Positions 15,267-24,078 of a DNA stretch of 64,000 nucleotides are shown piece by piece. Numbering within the stretch: position 1 is the stretch's first letter; every line of letters begins with the position of its first letter. The notes beneath the pieces were generated by a model. The model did not search any database, was not told the origin of the DNA, and saw only the letters and a list, made by a program, of their open reading frames with translations. The position numbers and the translations under genes are program-made. Location of the stretch: NCBI GenBank assembly GCA_017505525.1, contig JAFVPB010000028.1:1-64000 (forward strand), given 5' to 3'. Source of the DNA: Clostridia bacterium (lineage in GTDB: Bacteria > Bacillota > Clostridia > UMGS1883).

Positions 15267-15728
15267 TTAATCTTGCGCTATATTGAATATTTTAATATGT
15301 TTTTTCTTTTGTGCGTACTCCAAGGTTTTAGAAGCTCCGCCCCAACTGTGCTGAACATAGCAGATAATGAAATCTGAGTTATTAACCATATACTCATTAC
15401 ATTTTAAAATTTGAAACTTTTTAGGTGTCTTTTCAGGCAAATCTGCCATCAAAATATGGTCATACTTCTTGTAATACAATTCCTTGTATTCGTTTATATC
15501 AGATGTTAAATATGGAATAACAAGATTTATTTGAATATCAAGATGTTTTTCTTTTAAGCATCTAACAGCTTTTGCAGAAAGTCCATCAAAATTCCCATAG
15601 TTGCCAACCCAGAATTCCCAAACATTTTCTTCTGTGATTAACTTTTCAATAAGATTAACCAAATTATCATATATTTCATCCGTATGATAGATTTTGCTAT
15701 GCCCGGCGAAACAGCAACGCTTACTCAT
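15267..15728 (-). CDS. SLOG-fold (DUF1273/YpsA-like) nucleotide-binding protein
   Basis: 153 residues. Begins CCFAGHSKIY, the beta1-glycine turn typical of SLOG/YpsA proteins, then FWVGNYGNFDGLSAKAV (a second conserved G-x-x-G-x-D segment) and IICYVQHSWGGASKTLEYA, the W-G-G/S ligand loop. SLOG domains bind nucleotides or nucleotide-derived signals and occur in several phage-defence systems, but a stand-alone gene does not prove such a role. The start has AGAGGTG about 10 nt upstream. It is transcribed divergently from the controller-like XRE gene. Confidence 0.7.
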   Translation of the reverse strand: MSKRCCFAGHSKIYHTDEIYDNLVNLIEKLITEENVWEFWVGNYGNFDGLSAKAVRCLKEKHLDIQINLVIPYLTSDINEYKELYYKKYDHILMADLPEKTPKKFQILKCNEYMVNNSDFIICYVQHSWGGASKTLEYAQKKKHIKIFNIAQD

Positions 15729-15814
15729 TACACTTTACACCTCTTGAATTACCTTTGCAATGAAAAGTGTGATTATACAGCCTATTAAATTGCAAAAGCA
15801 ATCAATTTGATTGT

Positions 15815-15843
15815 ATTATACCATATTTTGAGAGAAAATGCAA
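15815..15843 (-). promoter_or_regulatory. Sigma-A promoter for the SLOG-like gene
   Basis: On the minus strand TTGCAT (15843-15838), a 17-bp spacer and TATAAT (15820-15815). The near-palindrome CAATCAATTTGATTG (15799-15813) lies immediately downstream of the -10 box, a possible operator. Confidence 0.6.
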
Positions 15844-15928
15844 TCATATTGTTCGCATTTGAGAAAATTCTGATTGTCGATAATGACAGGAATTCCGAAT
15901 ATAATATATATTATAGAGGTGAGTGCGA

Positions 15929-16156
15929 ATGAAAAATAAAAATTTTGATGTCTGGTTAGCAATCGGACTTAATATTTTACATTATAGAAAAGAACAGGGA
16001 TTAACCCAGATAGAACTGGCAGAAAAGTGTGATATAAGCAGAACGTACATGCAAAAGATTGAAACTGCCGCATGTTCCTGTACCTTAGATACCTTAATTG
16101 ATATCGCAGATGCACTTAACATACCGCTAAAAAAATTATTTGAATTTAAAGACTAA
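15929..16156 (+). CDS. XRE-family regulator, possible restriction-modification controller
   Basis: 75 residues, essentially one helix-turn-helix: NILHYRKEQGLTQIELAEKC then DISRTYMQKIETAACSCTLD and LIDIADALNIPLKKLFEF. The length and pattern match C-proteins that time restriction-modification gene expression. It lies ahead of the ATPase and MmeI-like genes on the same strand. The ATG at 15929 is chosen for the AGAGGTGAG upstream; a GTG two codons earlier is in frame. It may act on the repeats around the 16402 promoter, which is inference. Confidence 0.82.
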   Translation: MKNKNFDVWLAIGLNILHYRKEQGLTQIELAEKCDISRTYMQKIETAACSCTLDTLIDIADALNIPLKKLFEFKD

Positions 16157-16163
16157 ATGAAAA

Positions 16164-16195
16164 TAGAGACCTTTCCAATTACGGAGAGGTCTCTA
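16164..16195. terminator. Hairpin after the XRE gene
   Basis: TAGAGACCT and AGGTCTCTA form a 9-bp stem. On the minus strand TTTTC follows, so it may work best against leftward transcription. Ends transcription units between the XRE gene and the ATPase promoter. Confidence 0.5.
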
Positions 16196-16376
16196 CTGTT
16201 CTATAAGCGGGTAATGTTGTCAAACAGACACCCCTTACAGCAACCGTATTCAATACACAAATGAAAGGATGATTCCACATGTCATTTTTATTATACCGTA
16301 TATTTTGATACTTGTCAGCTATTTTTAAGAATAATAATGTTATTTTTACGCAAATATATAATAAAAAAGTGTTAAA

Positions 16377-16472
16377 AGATGCAAAAATCTATTCTAAAAC
16401 ATTGACTTTTTGATGCTTTTATGGTAATATTATTATAGAAAATTGCATATAGATGCAAAAATCTATTTTAAA
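16377..16472 (+). promoter_or_regulatory. Promoter flanked by direct repeats, ahead of the ATPase and R-M genes
   Basis: TTGACT (16402-16407), a 17-bp spacer and TAATAT (16425-16430) form a good sigma-A promoter. A near-identical 22-bp repeat beginning AGATGCAAAAATCTATT occurs at 16377-16398 and 16451-16472, flanking the promoter upstream and downstream. Each contains AGAT-N5-ATCT dyad symmetry. The layout suggests looped or double-site repression. Confidence 0.7.
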
Positions 16473-16484
16473 GTGGTGAATGAT

Positions 16485-17780
16485 ATGGAAATTAAAAGAG
16501 ATTTATATTTGAATAAGCTGATTAGTCTCAAACACAATGGACTAATCAAGGTTATAACAGGTATCAGAAGATGCGGAAAGTCATATCTTTTGAATGATAT
16601 TTTTTATAATCACCTTTTGGAAAGCGGTGTAGATGAAGGTCATATCATCCGCTTTGCATTTGATTCCGGTGATGATTTGGACTTGATTGGTGAAAGTATT
16701 ATAGATATTGAAAAGAAGAACAGAAAGGTCAATCCGGAAAAATTTATGGCATTTGTACGCTCTAAAATTACAGATAATGAAATGTATTATCTTCTTTTGG
16801 ATGAAGTACAGATGCTTGATTGCTTTGAAACTGTTCTAAATGGTTATCTTCGCAAGAAAAATATGGATGTGTATGTAACCGGTAGTAATGCAAAGTTTTT
16901 GTCAAAGGACATTATAACTGAATTTGCAGGGCGTGGTGATGAAATTCATATGTACCCATTGAGCTTTGCGGAGTTTATGACCGCTTATAACGGCGACAAG
17001 TATGAAGGTCTGTCAGAATACATGCTTTATGGCGGTATTCCTTTGGTTGTATTAAGAGAGGGACAGGAGAACAAAGCATCTGCACTTGAAAATCTTTTCA
17101 GTGAAATTTATGTAAGAGATATTCAAAAGAGAAACAAGGTCAGAAACATTGGAGAACTGGAAGATTTGCTCAATATAGTATCTTCTGCCATAGGTTCTTT
17201 AACCAACCCTGAAAAGCTGCGTAAAACCTTTAAATCAGTTAAAAATTCTAAAATAACATCAGCAACCATAAAGAAATATCTTGATTTTCTAGAAGATTCA
17301 TTCTTGCTTGAATCAGCACAAAGATATGACATCAAAGGTAAAGCATATATAGAAACTCCTAAAAAATATTATTTTTCTGATATGGGACTGCGCAATGCCC
17401 GTATAAATTTCAGACAGTTTGAGCAGACACATGCCATGGAAAATGTTATTTATAATGAACTCAGAATGCGTGGGTACAAGGTAGATGTAGGCGTAGTTCC
17501 GATTAGTGAAAAAGATGAAGATGGCAAGTCTGTAAGAAAACAGTTAGAGGTTGATTTTATCTGCAATCTTGGTTCGATGAAATACTACATCCAGTCAGCA
17601 TTTGCAATGCCAGATGAAGAAAAGAGAGCACAGGAAATCAGACCTTTTAAGAAAATTAATGATTCATTCAAAAAGATTGTAATAACAAAGGACATTGTTC
17701 CATCTTACTATGATGAAAACGGCATCTTAACAATGAACATATATGATTTTCTGTTAGATACTAAAAGTTTAGAAAAATAA
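16485..17780 (+). CDS. AAA+ ATPase with C-terminal DUF4143
   Basis: About 431 residues. Walker A TGIRRCGKSYLL (about 25-36), Walker B YYLLLDEVQML and a sensor-like VTGSNAKFLS, then HMYPLSFAEFM and the C-terminal DUF4143 domain ending in a restriction-endonuclease-like segment (LEVDFICN). Proteins of this type are common in gut bacteria and archaea; most have unknown function, and some were proposed to be nuclease-linked. The ATG at 16485 is chosen as the conserved MEIKRDLYL start. It precedes the MmeI-like gene by 18 bp and so shares its transcript. Confidence 0.85.
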   Translation: MEIKRDLYLNKLISLKHNGLIKVITGIRRCGKSYLLNDIFYNHLLESGVDEGHIIRFAFDSGDDLDLIGESIIDIEKKNRKVNPEKFMAFVRSKITDNEMYYLLLDEVQMLDCFETVLNGYLRKKNMDVYVTGSNAKFLSKDIITEFAGRGDEIHMYPLSFAEFMTAYNGDKYEGLSEYMLYGGIPLVVLREGQENKASALENLFSEIYVRDIQKRNKVRNIGELEDLLNIVSSAIGSLTNPEKLRKTFKSVKNSKITSATIKKYLDFLEDSFLLESAQRYDIKGKAYIETPKKYYFSDMGLRNARINFRQFEQTHAMENVIYNELRMRGYKVDVGVVPISEKDEDGKSVRKQLEVDFICNLGSMKYYIQSAFAMPDEEKRAQEIRPFKKINDSFKKIVITKDIVPSYYDENGILTMNIYDFLLDTKSLEK

Positions 17781-17798
17781 ACAATAGGAGATATTATT

Positions 17799-20564
17799 AT
17801 GCGTGATACAGAGCAAAAGGCAGCGGCAAAAGCCTTTTATGAATATTGGAAAGATAAAGGCTATGAAAAAGGCGAAAGTCAGCCCTTCTGGTTAGAGCTT
17901 TTACAAAATGTGCTTGGAGTTGAGAATCCGGCACACTACATAAAATTTGAAGAGCAAGTACATTTAGACCATACAAGTTTTATTGATGGTTTTATTCCTG
18001 CTACGCACGTTTTGATTGAGCAAAAAGGAAAAGGCAAAGATTTAAGAAAACCCATCAAGCAGTCAGATGGCACACTGCTCAGTCCGTACCAACAGGCAAG
18101 ACGGTATGCGTTTGAATTGCCATATTCACAGCGTCCCCGTTGGATAATCACCTGTAATTTTGAAGAATTTTTGGTTTATGATATGGAGCATCCTACGGGA
18201 GAACCGGAAACGATTAAGCTCTGTGATTTACAAAAGGAATATTACAGACTTCAATTCTTGGTTGATGAAGATAATGACAATATTCAAAAGGAAATGGAAA
18301 TTTCCATCAAAGCGGGTAATCTGGTAGGCGTATTATATGATGAAATCTTAAAACAGTACATAAACCCTGAAAGTGAAGAAACATTAAAAAGTTTAAATCA
18401 GCTTTGTGTAAGACTTGTATTTTGTCTTTATGCTGAAGATGCCGGAATATTTGGCGGACATGGTAAATTCCATAATTACATAAAATCATTCTCGGCAAAA
18501 GATATGAGAAGAGCACTGATTGACCTTTTCAAAGTTCTTGATACTAAGGTTGAGGACAGAGACCCATACCTTGATGAACAGCTTGCAGAGTTCCCGTATG
18601 TAAATGGCGGTCTTTTTGCAGATGAAGATATTGAGATACCGCATTTTACAGATGCTATTCGTGATTTGCTTTTGAAAAATGCAAGTGAAGAGTTTGACTG
18701 GTCTGCTATCAGTCCGACTATTTTTGGAGCAGTTTTTGAAAGCACATTGAATCCCGAAACAAGACGCTCCGGAGGTATGCACTATACTTCTATCGAAAAT
18801 ATACACAAGGTTATAGATCCTTTGTTCCTTGATGAATTGAGAGATGAGCTTGAAGAGATAAAGCAAGTTAAGGTAGCAAAAACAAGAGAAGCAAAGATTA
18901 ATGCTTATCGTGAAAAACTCTCAAAAATCACTTTTCTTGACCCTGCCTGTGGCAGTGGTAATTTCCTTACAGAAACTTATATTTCACTCAGAAGACTTGA
19001 AAATGAAGCAATAGAGGTTATTACACAAGGTCAGATGCTTCTTAACTTCGGTAATCTGATTCAGGTATCAATCAGTCAGTTTTATGGCATCGAAATCAAT
19101 GACTTTGCATGTACGGTTGCAAAAACAGCATTATGGATAGCAGAAAGTCAGATGATGAAAGAAACAGAAGTCATCACAAATATAGATTTAGACTTCTTAC
19201 CGCTTAAATCTTATGCAAATATTGTTGAGGGCAATGCTCTGCGTATAGACTGGGAATCTGTTGTACCTAAAACTGAATTAAACTATATTATGGGAAATCC
19301 GCCATTTATAGGTCAAGCAATGAGAACCAAAGAACAGGCAAATGACATGCAGGATGTTTTTGCACCTTCTACTGCCGGTGGTAAATTAGATTATGTAGCT
19401 GGGTGGTTTAAAAAAGCATCTGATTTGATGAAAAATACCAATATTGAAACAGCTTTTGTTTCCTCAAATTCAATATGTCAAGGTGAATCCGTAAATCTGT
19501 TGTGGGAAATGCTTTTAAATGATGGTACGTATATTAATTTTGCTCATACTACATTCAAATGGACAAGTGAAGCAAAAGAGAAGGCAGCGGTTATGTGTGT
19601 AATAGTTGGTTTTTCTCGAATGGAAAGAAAAATAAAACAATTATATGTAGGAGAGCAATATAAAGAAGTTAAACAAATAAATGGCTATTTAAAAGATGCT
19701 CCTAATGTATTTATCAAGAACCGCAGTAAGAGCATAAACAAAGGTACTGCAAAAGTAGTTCAAGGTAGTCCCCCAGCAGATGATGGCAGATTACTTTTAA
19801 CAATTCAGGAACGTGATGAATTATTGACAAAGTACCCCGAACTTGATAGTGTGATAAAACCATTTATAGGAAGTCGTGAGTTTATCAATGATACATCATA
19901 TCAAAGATATTGTTTTTGGTTTGAAAATGAAACACCTCATAAATATCAGCATATACCGGAACTGATAGAAAGGTTTAACTATGTACGGGAGTACAGACTA
20001 AAAAGTCCGGTTGATCGTATTCAGAAAACAGCAGACAAACCATATTTATTTACTCAAAATAGACAACCTGATACAGAGTATCTAATCATTCCGCGTGTAT
20101 CATCTTCAACGAGAAGATATATACCAATCGGCTTTTTACCAGCAGATGTTATTGCAAGTGATTCTGCGGTCTTGGTTTATAATGCTACTTTGTATGATTT
20201 TGGCATTATATGTTCAAATGTGCATAATGCGTGGATGAGAACTATTGCGGGAAGATTGAAAAATGATTATCGTTATGCCCCTTCGGTATATTACAATTTT
20301 CCTTTCCCTGATATTTCCGATACAGAAAAGGAAAAAATATCTAAAACAGCACAAGCAATTTTAGATGCCAGAAAACTTTATCCAGACAAGAGCTTGGCGG
20401 ATATGTATGGCGAAGCAATGTACTTGTACCCGGAATTACTAAAAGCGCATCAAATGAATGATCGTGCTGTATGGGAAGCATACGGAAAAAGTTGGGACAT
20501 TTCAAGCGAAAGTGATTGCGTAGCATATTTGATGAAGATGTATCAGGAATTGACAAAGGAGTGA
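17799..20564 (+). CDS. MmeI-like (type IIL) single-chain restriction-modification enzyme
   Basis: 921 residues, very close to MmeI in length. The N-terminal nuclease domain has a D-x10-E-x-K motif (Asp63, Glu74, Lys76 in DGFIPATHVLIEQK), near the MmeI spacing. A helical spacer follows, then an N6-adenine methyltransferase domain with motif I DPACGSGNF (Asp381) and motif IV NPPF (about 500-503). The target-recognition region lies after about 620 (SRSINKG-like loops, YQRYCFWFENETPH, PRVSSSTRRY) and a C-terminal helical tail follows. One polypeptide would cut at a distance from its site and methylate one strand. GGAG is 7-8 nt upstream of the start. It probably defends the host or the element against foreign DNA. 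Confidence 0.88.
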   Translation: MRDTEQKAAAKAFYEYWKDKGYEKGESQPFWLELLQNVLGVENPAHYIKFEEQVHLDHTSFIDGFIPATHVLIEQKGKGKDLRKPIKQSDGTLLSPYQQARRYAFELPYSQRPRWIITCNFEEFLVYDMEHPTGEPETIKLCDLQKEYYRLQFLVDEDNDNIQKEMEISIKAGNLVGVLYDEILKQYINPESEETLKSLNQLCVRLVFCLYAEDAGIFGGHGKFHNYIKSFSAKDMRRALIDLFKVLDTKVEDRDPYLDEQLAEFPYVNGGLFADEDIEIPHFTDAIRDLLLKNASEEFDWSAISPTIFGAVFESTLNPETRRSGGMHYTSIENIHKVIDPLFLDELRDELEEIKQVKVAKTREAKINAYREKLSKITFLDPACGSGNFLTETYISLRRLENEAIEVITQGQMLLNFGNLIQVSISQFYGIEINDFACTVAKTALWIAESQMMKETEVITNIDLDFLPLKSYANIVEGNALRIDWESVVPKTELNYIMGNPPFIGQAMRTKEQANDMQDVFAPSTAGGKLDYVAGWFKKASDLMKNTNIETAFVSSNSICQGESVNLLWEMLLNDGTYINFAHTTFKWTSEAKEKAAVMCVIVGFSRMERKIKQLYVGEQYKEVKQINGYLKDAPNVFIKNRSKSINKGTAKVVQGSPPADDGRLLLTIQERDELLTKYPELDSVIKPFIGSREFINDTSYQRYCFWFENETPHKYQHIPELIERFNYVREYRLKSPVDRIQKTADKPYLFTQNRQPDTEYLIIPRVSSSTRRYIPIGFLPADVIASDSAVLVYNATLYDFGIICSNVHNAWMRTIAGRLKNDYRYAPSVYYNFPFPDISDTEKEKISKTAQAILDARKLYPDKSLADMYGEAMYLYPELLKAHQMNDRAVWEAYGKSWDISSESDCVAYLMKMYQELTKE

Positions 20565-20568
20565 TTTT

Positions 20569-21048
20569 GTGTCTGCAACAGATATAATTAATTGTATCGC
20601 AAGTGTTATAGGGTTGCTCGTTTCAATAGTAGCGATCTATATATCTATTCAAATGGAAAGAAGACATATAAAAATGGATCTTTTTCATAAAAGATACAAT
20701 TTCTATGTTGCTTGTGATATTATCTGCGGATGCTGTTTAACAGAACTGGAAAACAGTGCTGAAAAAAGAATGGAAGTTTTTAATGTTAAAATGGATGATT
20801 ATATGTTTGGAAGCTCGGAGTTCTTGTTTGATTCCGAAACATCAAAGTTAATTTTATCAATTTATTCAAAATGGAGATATTATATTGATGTTAATTATAC
20901 GATAAAAAGTATAGAAAACAAAGAAATCGCTGATGAGCATGGTTTATATGAAAGCATGCAAGAAGAAAAAGAAAGATGCAAAAATTTCTTTGAAAATGCA
21001 AGAAAAGAATTGGATATACATTTTAAAAAGTATTTATCTTTAAATTAA
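20569..21048 (+). CDS. Small membrane-anchored hypothetical protein, 159 aa
   Basis: A GTG start 4 bp after the R-M stop codon, with AAAGGAG upstream. One N-terminal transmembrane helix (IINCIASVIGLLVSIVAIYI, about 6-25), then a basic segment (MERRHIKMDLFHKRYNF) and a soluble helical domain with several Cys. No family recognised. Close spacing to the R-M gene suggests co-expression, perhaps as an accessory defence protein. Confidence 0.7.
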   Translation: MSATDIINCIASVIGLLVSIVAIYISIQMERRHIKMDLFHKRYNFYVACDIICGCCLTELENSAEKRMEVFNVKMDDYMFGSSEFLFDSETSKLILSIYSKWRYYIDVNYTIKSIENKEIADEHGLYESMQEEKERCKNFFENARKELDIHFKKYLSLN

Positions 21049-21107
21049 ATTTTTGCTTAAACACAGTACATATGCAAATAAAAATTATGTAAGAGGAGTT
21101 TTTAATT

Positions 21108-21797
21108 ATGGTTAGTCCCGAAAACGATTATGATACATTTTTTAACTGCAATAGCTCAGAAGATGCCAATTCTGTAATTCGTTCTCTCAAAAATGAAATT
21201 GAACAATTAAAAAACATTACGGAGCATCCTGATTACAATAAATCTTACTCAACCGGTTTATATTATAATACACGTTTAGCCTATGCTCGCGAATCTCTTG
21301 AAAAAGCAAAGCAAATTCTTTTAAAATATGGTAAAGTATATGTTCCTACATCAGACGAAATCAAAGCAATACAGTTTCAAAATAATGTTCCATTTATAAA
21401 CGAAATAGAGCTCACTTTTAAAAATGCATTTAATTTCAACACAAAGCATACTGCTATTTTAAGAGGAAACTATTTTGAATTAAAAACTGATGCTCCTATC
21501 TCTAAGCTCCTTCATTCAGCAGATAATGATGGTAGTCTTGTGAATAAGCAAGAGTTTCTAGATATAATATCTAAATTATACATAGGTGAGTGGAAAAACA
21601 ATTATGAACTTAGTAGGTTTGAACTTACAGATTCTAACGTATCCCACTGGGAACTGAAAATTTCTTTTTCAAATGGCGAAGATTCAGTAAAAATACAAGG
21701 AGACGGAGTGTATCCATATAATTTCAGCAATTTAGAACATCTATTTGGGTTTGATTCTGTTGGAATTTCCGGTGAGACAAATGACGATATGTTCTAA
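21108..21797 (+). CDS. Hypothetical protein, 229 aa
   Basis: The start has AAGAGGAG 9 nt upstream. The N-terminal ~75 residues are predicted coiled coil (VIRSLKNEIEQLKNITEH, ARESLEKAKQILLKYG). The rest is mixed alpha/beta with KLYIGEWKNNYELSRFEL and HWELKISFSNGEDSVKIQ, resembling a small substrate- or protein-binding fold. No motif that I can name. Likely cargo of the element. Confidence 0.65.
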   Translation: MVSPENDYDTFFNCNSSEDANSVIRSLKNEIEQLKNITEHPDYNKSYSTGLYYNTRLAYARESLEKAKQILLKYGKVYVPTSDEIKAIQFQNNVPFINEIELTFKNAFNFNTKHTAILRGNYFELKTDAPISKLLHSADNDGSLVNKQEFLDIISKLYIGEWKNNYELSRFELTDSNVSHWELKISFSNGEDSVKIQGDGVYPYNFSNLEHLFGFDSVGISGETNDDMF

Positions 21798-21971
21798 TAT
21801 TAAGTCATAATTAGCGATATTTACAATTCTGTATTCGCACGCGCAATTATTTTGCCTGTTGTGACCAATAGCAAACTTTGGAAGTATAATTTGCTTTAAA
21901 GGAAATAAAATGCGATACAGGGCGTTTTAGGCGCGTTTGTGACCACTTTGAATAATCGAAGGAGAACAACT

Positions 21972-23042
21972 ATGTGTATTTATTTAGGGGAAACTGCTGA
22001 CAATTCAATAAAAAGCGAAGAGCATATTTTCCCCGCTTGTATAGGCGGAATAAAAAAATTAAGCAACAATGAAGTCTCTGCTGACGCAAATAAAATTTTT
22101 ATGAAATTAGAGAATGCGTTTGCACACCGTTCCGAGATACAATTAAGCAGAGGCTTTTATGGTCCGGGCAAAAGAGGTAAAGACAAGAAAAATGAATCTT
22201 CGATAGTAATGTTATACGATAAAAACAATCAAGGTGAATTAGGTTATATGTATATGGGAAAAGCCTATACCATTCCACAAATTCTTATTCACAGAGAAAC
22301 TAACACTTTCACTTTTACTTCTATGGAAAAAGAAGAAGCAAAGGCGAAGGCAACTGCCCAAAATTTTTTTAATGATATTGCTAAATTTAATATTTTAGAA
22401 GATAAATTTATGCATATTTATATGGACAGAAATGATGCTTCGCCAGATTTTATTATTGGAATTGCTGATAAAAAAATAATAATAGCATCGCATACAGCAC
22501 GAGAAAACTTAGACAAAGCATTTATTAATAATTATATTAAAAAACTAATGGGAGCAGTTATTGGAGAAACGGAATCCAAAACAATAACTAATCCCCATGT
22601 CGTAATGCCATTTGAACTTTCTGATGATATCAACAGGGTATTCGCTAAAATAGCATTTAATTCGTTATGTTATTTAAAGGGAGCAGATTTTGTTAATAGT
22701 AAAGAATTTGATGATTTTAGAAAATGGATAATCACAGGAGAGGGGTCTTCTGAAAATTGGATAGATGAAAATATTGCACCGCATATAGAAACAACAATTA
22801 CATTCCCCAAAAATTCCCACTGGTGCATATTTACCGTTTCAAACAAAAAGGTTTGCGCTGTTGTTTGTTTGTATGAACACTGGACAAGGAAATATATAAT
22901 TGGAGATTTACCTGAAAATGAAACTTTACCACTGATAGGCTACATTTGTGATTATCAAAACCATGTTGAATATACTTTATCCGAATATATTTATAATATA
23001 GCGAAAAATAATCATAAATTATTAGAGGGAAACAATGAATAA
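21972..23042 (+). CDS. HNH-like protein with degenerate zinc ligands, 356 aa
   Basis: The ATG at 21972 is preceded by GGAG and starts MCIYLGETADNSIKSEEHIF. The segment EEHIFPACIGGIKKL is the core of HNH_5-type nucleases (EEHI-x-P-x-x-x-GG). The Cys pairs normally flanking it (CIYCG and CNN) are replaced by CIYLG and ANK, so the zinc knuckle appears lost; catalytic activity is uncertain. The ~250-residue C-terminal part is unrecognised. Its stop overlaps the start of the next gene by 8 bp, which implies the pair is produced together. A candidate two-gene accessory or defence module. Confidence 0.65.
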   Translation: MCIYLGETADNSIKSEEHIFPACIGGIKKLSNNEVSADANKIFMKLENAFAHRSEIQLSRGFYGPGKRGKDKKNESSIVMLYDKNNQGELGYMYMGKAYTIPQILIHRETNTFTFTSMEKEEAKAKATAQNFFNDIAKFNILEDKFMHIYMDRNDASPDFIIGIADKKIIIASHTARENLDKAFINNYIKKLMGAVIGETESKTITNPHVVMPFELSDDINRVFAKIAFNSLCYLKGADFVNSKEFDDFRKWIITGEGSSENWIDENIAPHIETTITFPKNSHWCIFTVSNKKVCAVVCLYEHWTRKYIIGDLPENETLPLIGYICDYQNHVEYTLSEYIYNIAKNNHKLLEGNNE

Positions 23043-24030
23043 AATACAAGAAAAAGCAAAACAGCTTATGTGTAATGATTTGAGAATTTTATACACAATA
23101 ATGAAAAACAGTGAATATACAAAACCAAACTATTACATAGCACTTATGCCATATATGGGTATAGTTATTGACGGTGTTGAAGATTGGGTAAATGCTTACA
23201 ATAATTCAATGAAGGACAAGTTAGATATTCCTGTTTTTAATGATGAAGAAAAAGTGTATTATGAAATGATGCGTAATTCTACTAAAATCTTTAAAGATGG
23301 TTATAAAGATGCATATGACATGCTAAAAGAAAAATATCAAGAAAGCATCAATCATTTTTCTTCTGTATGCAAGCCAATAGCAAAGATTCTACACTTGTAT
23401 GATATATTTGGCATCTATACCATGAATGGAGAGTATTGTGGAAACACAATATTAGGAAGTTATTATTTACCTTTCCATAGATATGATAAAGATTTTGGAG
23501 AAAAAATAAGAAAACTTTCGGAAATTGGTGGAGCTTACATATGGCATTTTAATGCCACACAAGAATATAGTGTAAAACCCAACTGTGTATTTGACGATAA
23601 AGACTTTGGGGGCTTTATCAAATCACCGGTTGGAAATCGGTATGGCATTAAATTTCTTCTTTTGTGTATTTATTGTCAGATAAATTTTATAATTCACTGT
23701 ATAGATGAATTTATAGTTGAGGAAACATCTTCAAAATTGAGATTTTCATATATTCTATACTACTACTTACTAAACGCTATACCTAAAATTAACGAAGATA
23801 TAAAAAGCAACTTTTCAATAGATAATAAATATTATAATGAGTTGTTTAGAAACTCTATGATGCATTATAAATTAGGGGTAGCATTAAAGGAAAATGAATT
23901 AGTAGAAAATGACCCTATGTACGGATTGACACAAAAATTTTTTAATACTGATTATTTAACACTAAAAAATGGTGTGATTAATGAACTGAAAAACTTAAAG
24001 TTTCAAATAAAAGAATTTCTTGATTTATAA
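23035..24030 (+). CDS. Hypothetical partner protein, 331 aa
   Basis: The start overlaps the upstream HNH-like gene by 8 bp. Helical, with a moderately hydrophobic segment (YGIKFLLLCIYCQINFIIHC, about 202-221) and a conserved-looking RNSMMHYKLGV near the C-terminus. No motif recognised. The C-terminal layout (an H-Y-K-L-G after RNS) resembles HEPN/abortive-infection-type helices only loosely, and I do not assign that. An intrinsic terminator follows, the last feature before the element's right end. Confidence 0.6.
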   Translation: MNKIQEKAKQLMCNDLRILYTIMKNSEYTKPNYYIALMPYMGIVIDGVEDWVNAYNNSMKDKLDIPVFNDEEKVYYEMMRNSTKIFKDGYKDAYDMLKEKYQESINHFSSVCKPIAKILHLYDIFGIYTMNGEYCGNTILGSYYLPFHRYDKDFGEKIRKLSEIGGAYIWHFNATQEYSVKPNCVFDDKDFGGFIKSPVGNRYGIKFLLLCIYCQINFIIHCIDEFIVEETSSKLRFSYILYYYLLNAIPKINEDIKSNFSIDNKYYNELFRNSMMHYKLGVALKENELVENDPMYGLTQKFFNTDYLTLKNGVINELKNLKFQIKEFLDL

Positions 24031-24033
24031 GAC

Positions 24034-24065
24034 AAAGCACAGAGCCTAAAAAACTCTGTGCTTTT
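24034..24065 (+). terminator. Terminator at the right end of the element
   Basis: AAAGCACAGAG, a 9-nt loop and CTCTGTGCTTT, then TT. It closes the HNH-like pair, and the stem may also stop leftward transcription from the truncated spoIVA. Confidence 0.8.
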
Positions 24066-24078
24066 AAAAACTCCCATT

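Noticed and set aside
23035-24030. HEPN/abortive-infection assignment for the 331-aa protein
   Set aside because: Only a loose RNS...H pattern; no R-x4-6-H motif of convincing spacing, so left unassigned.
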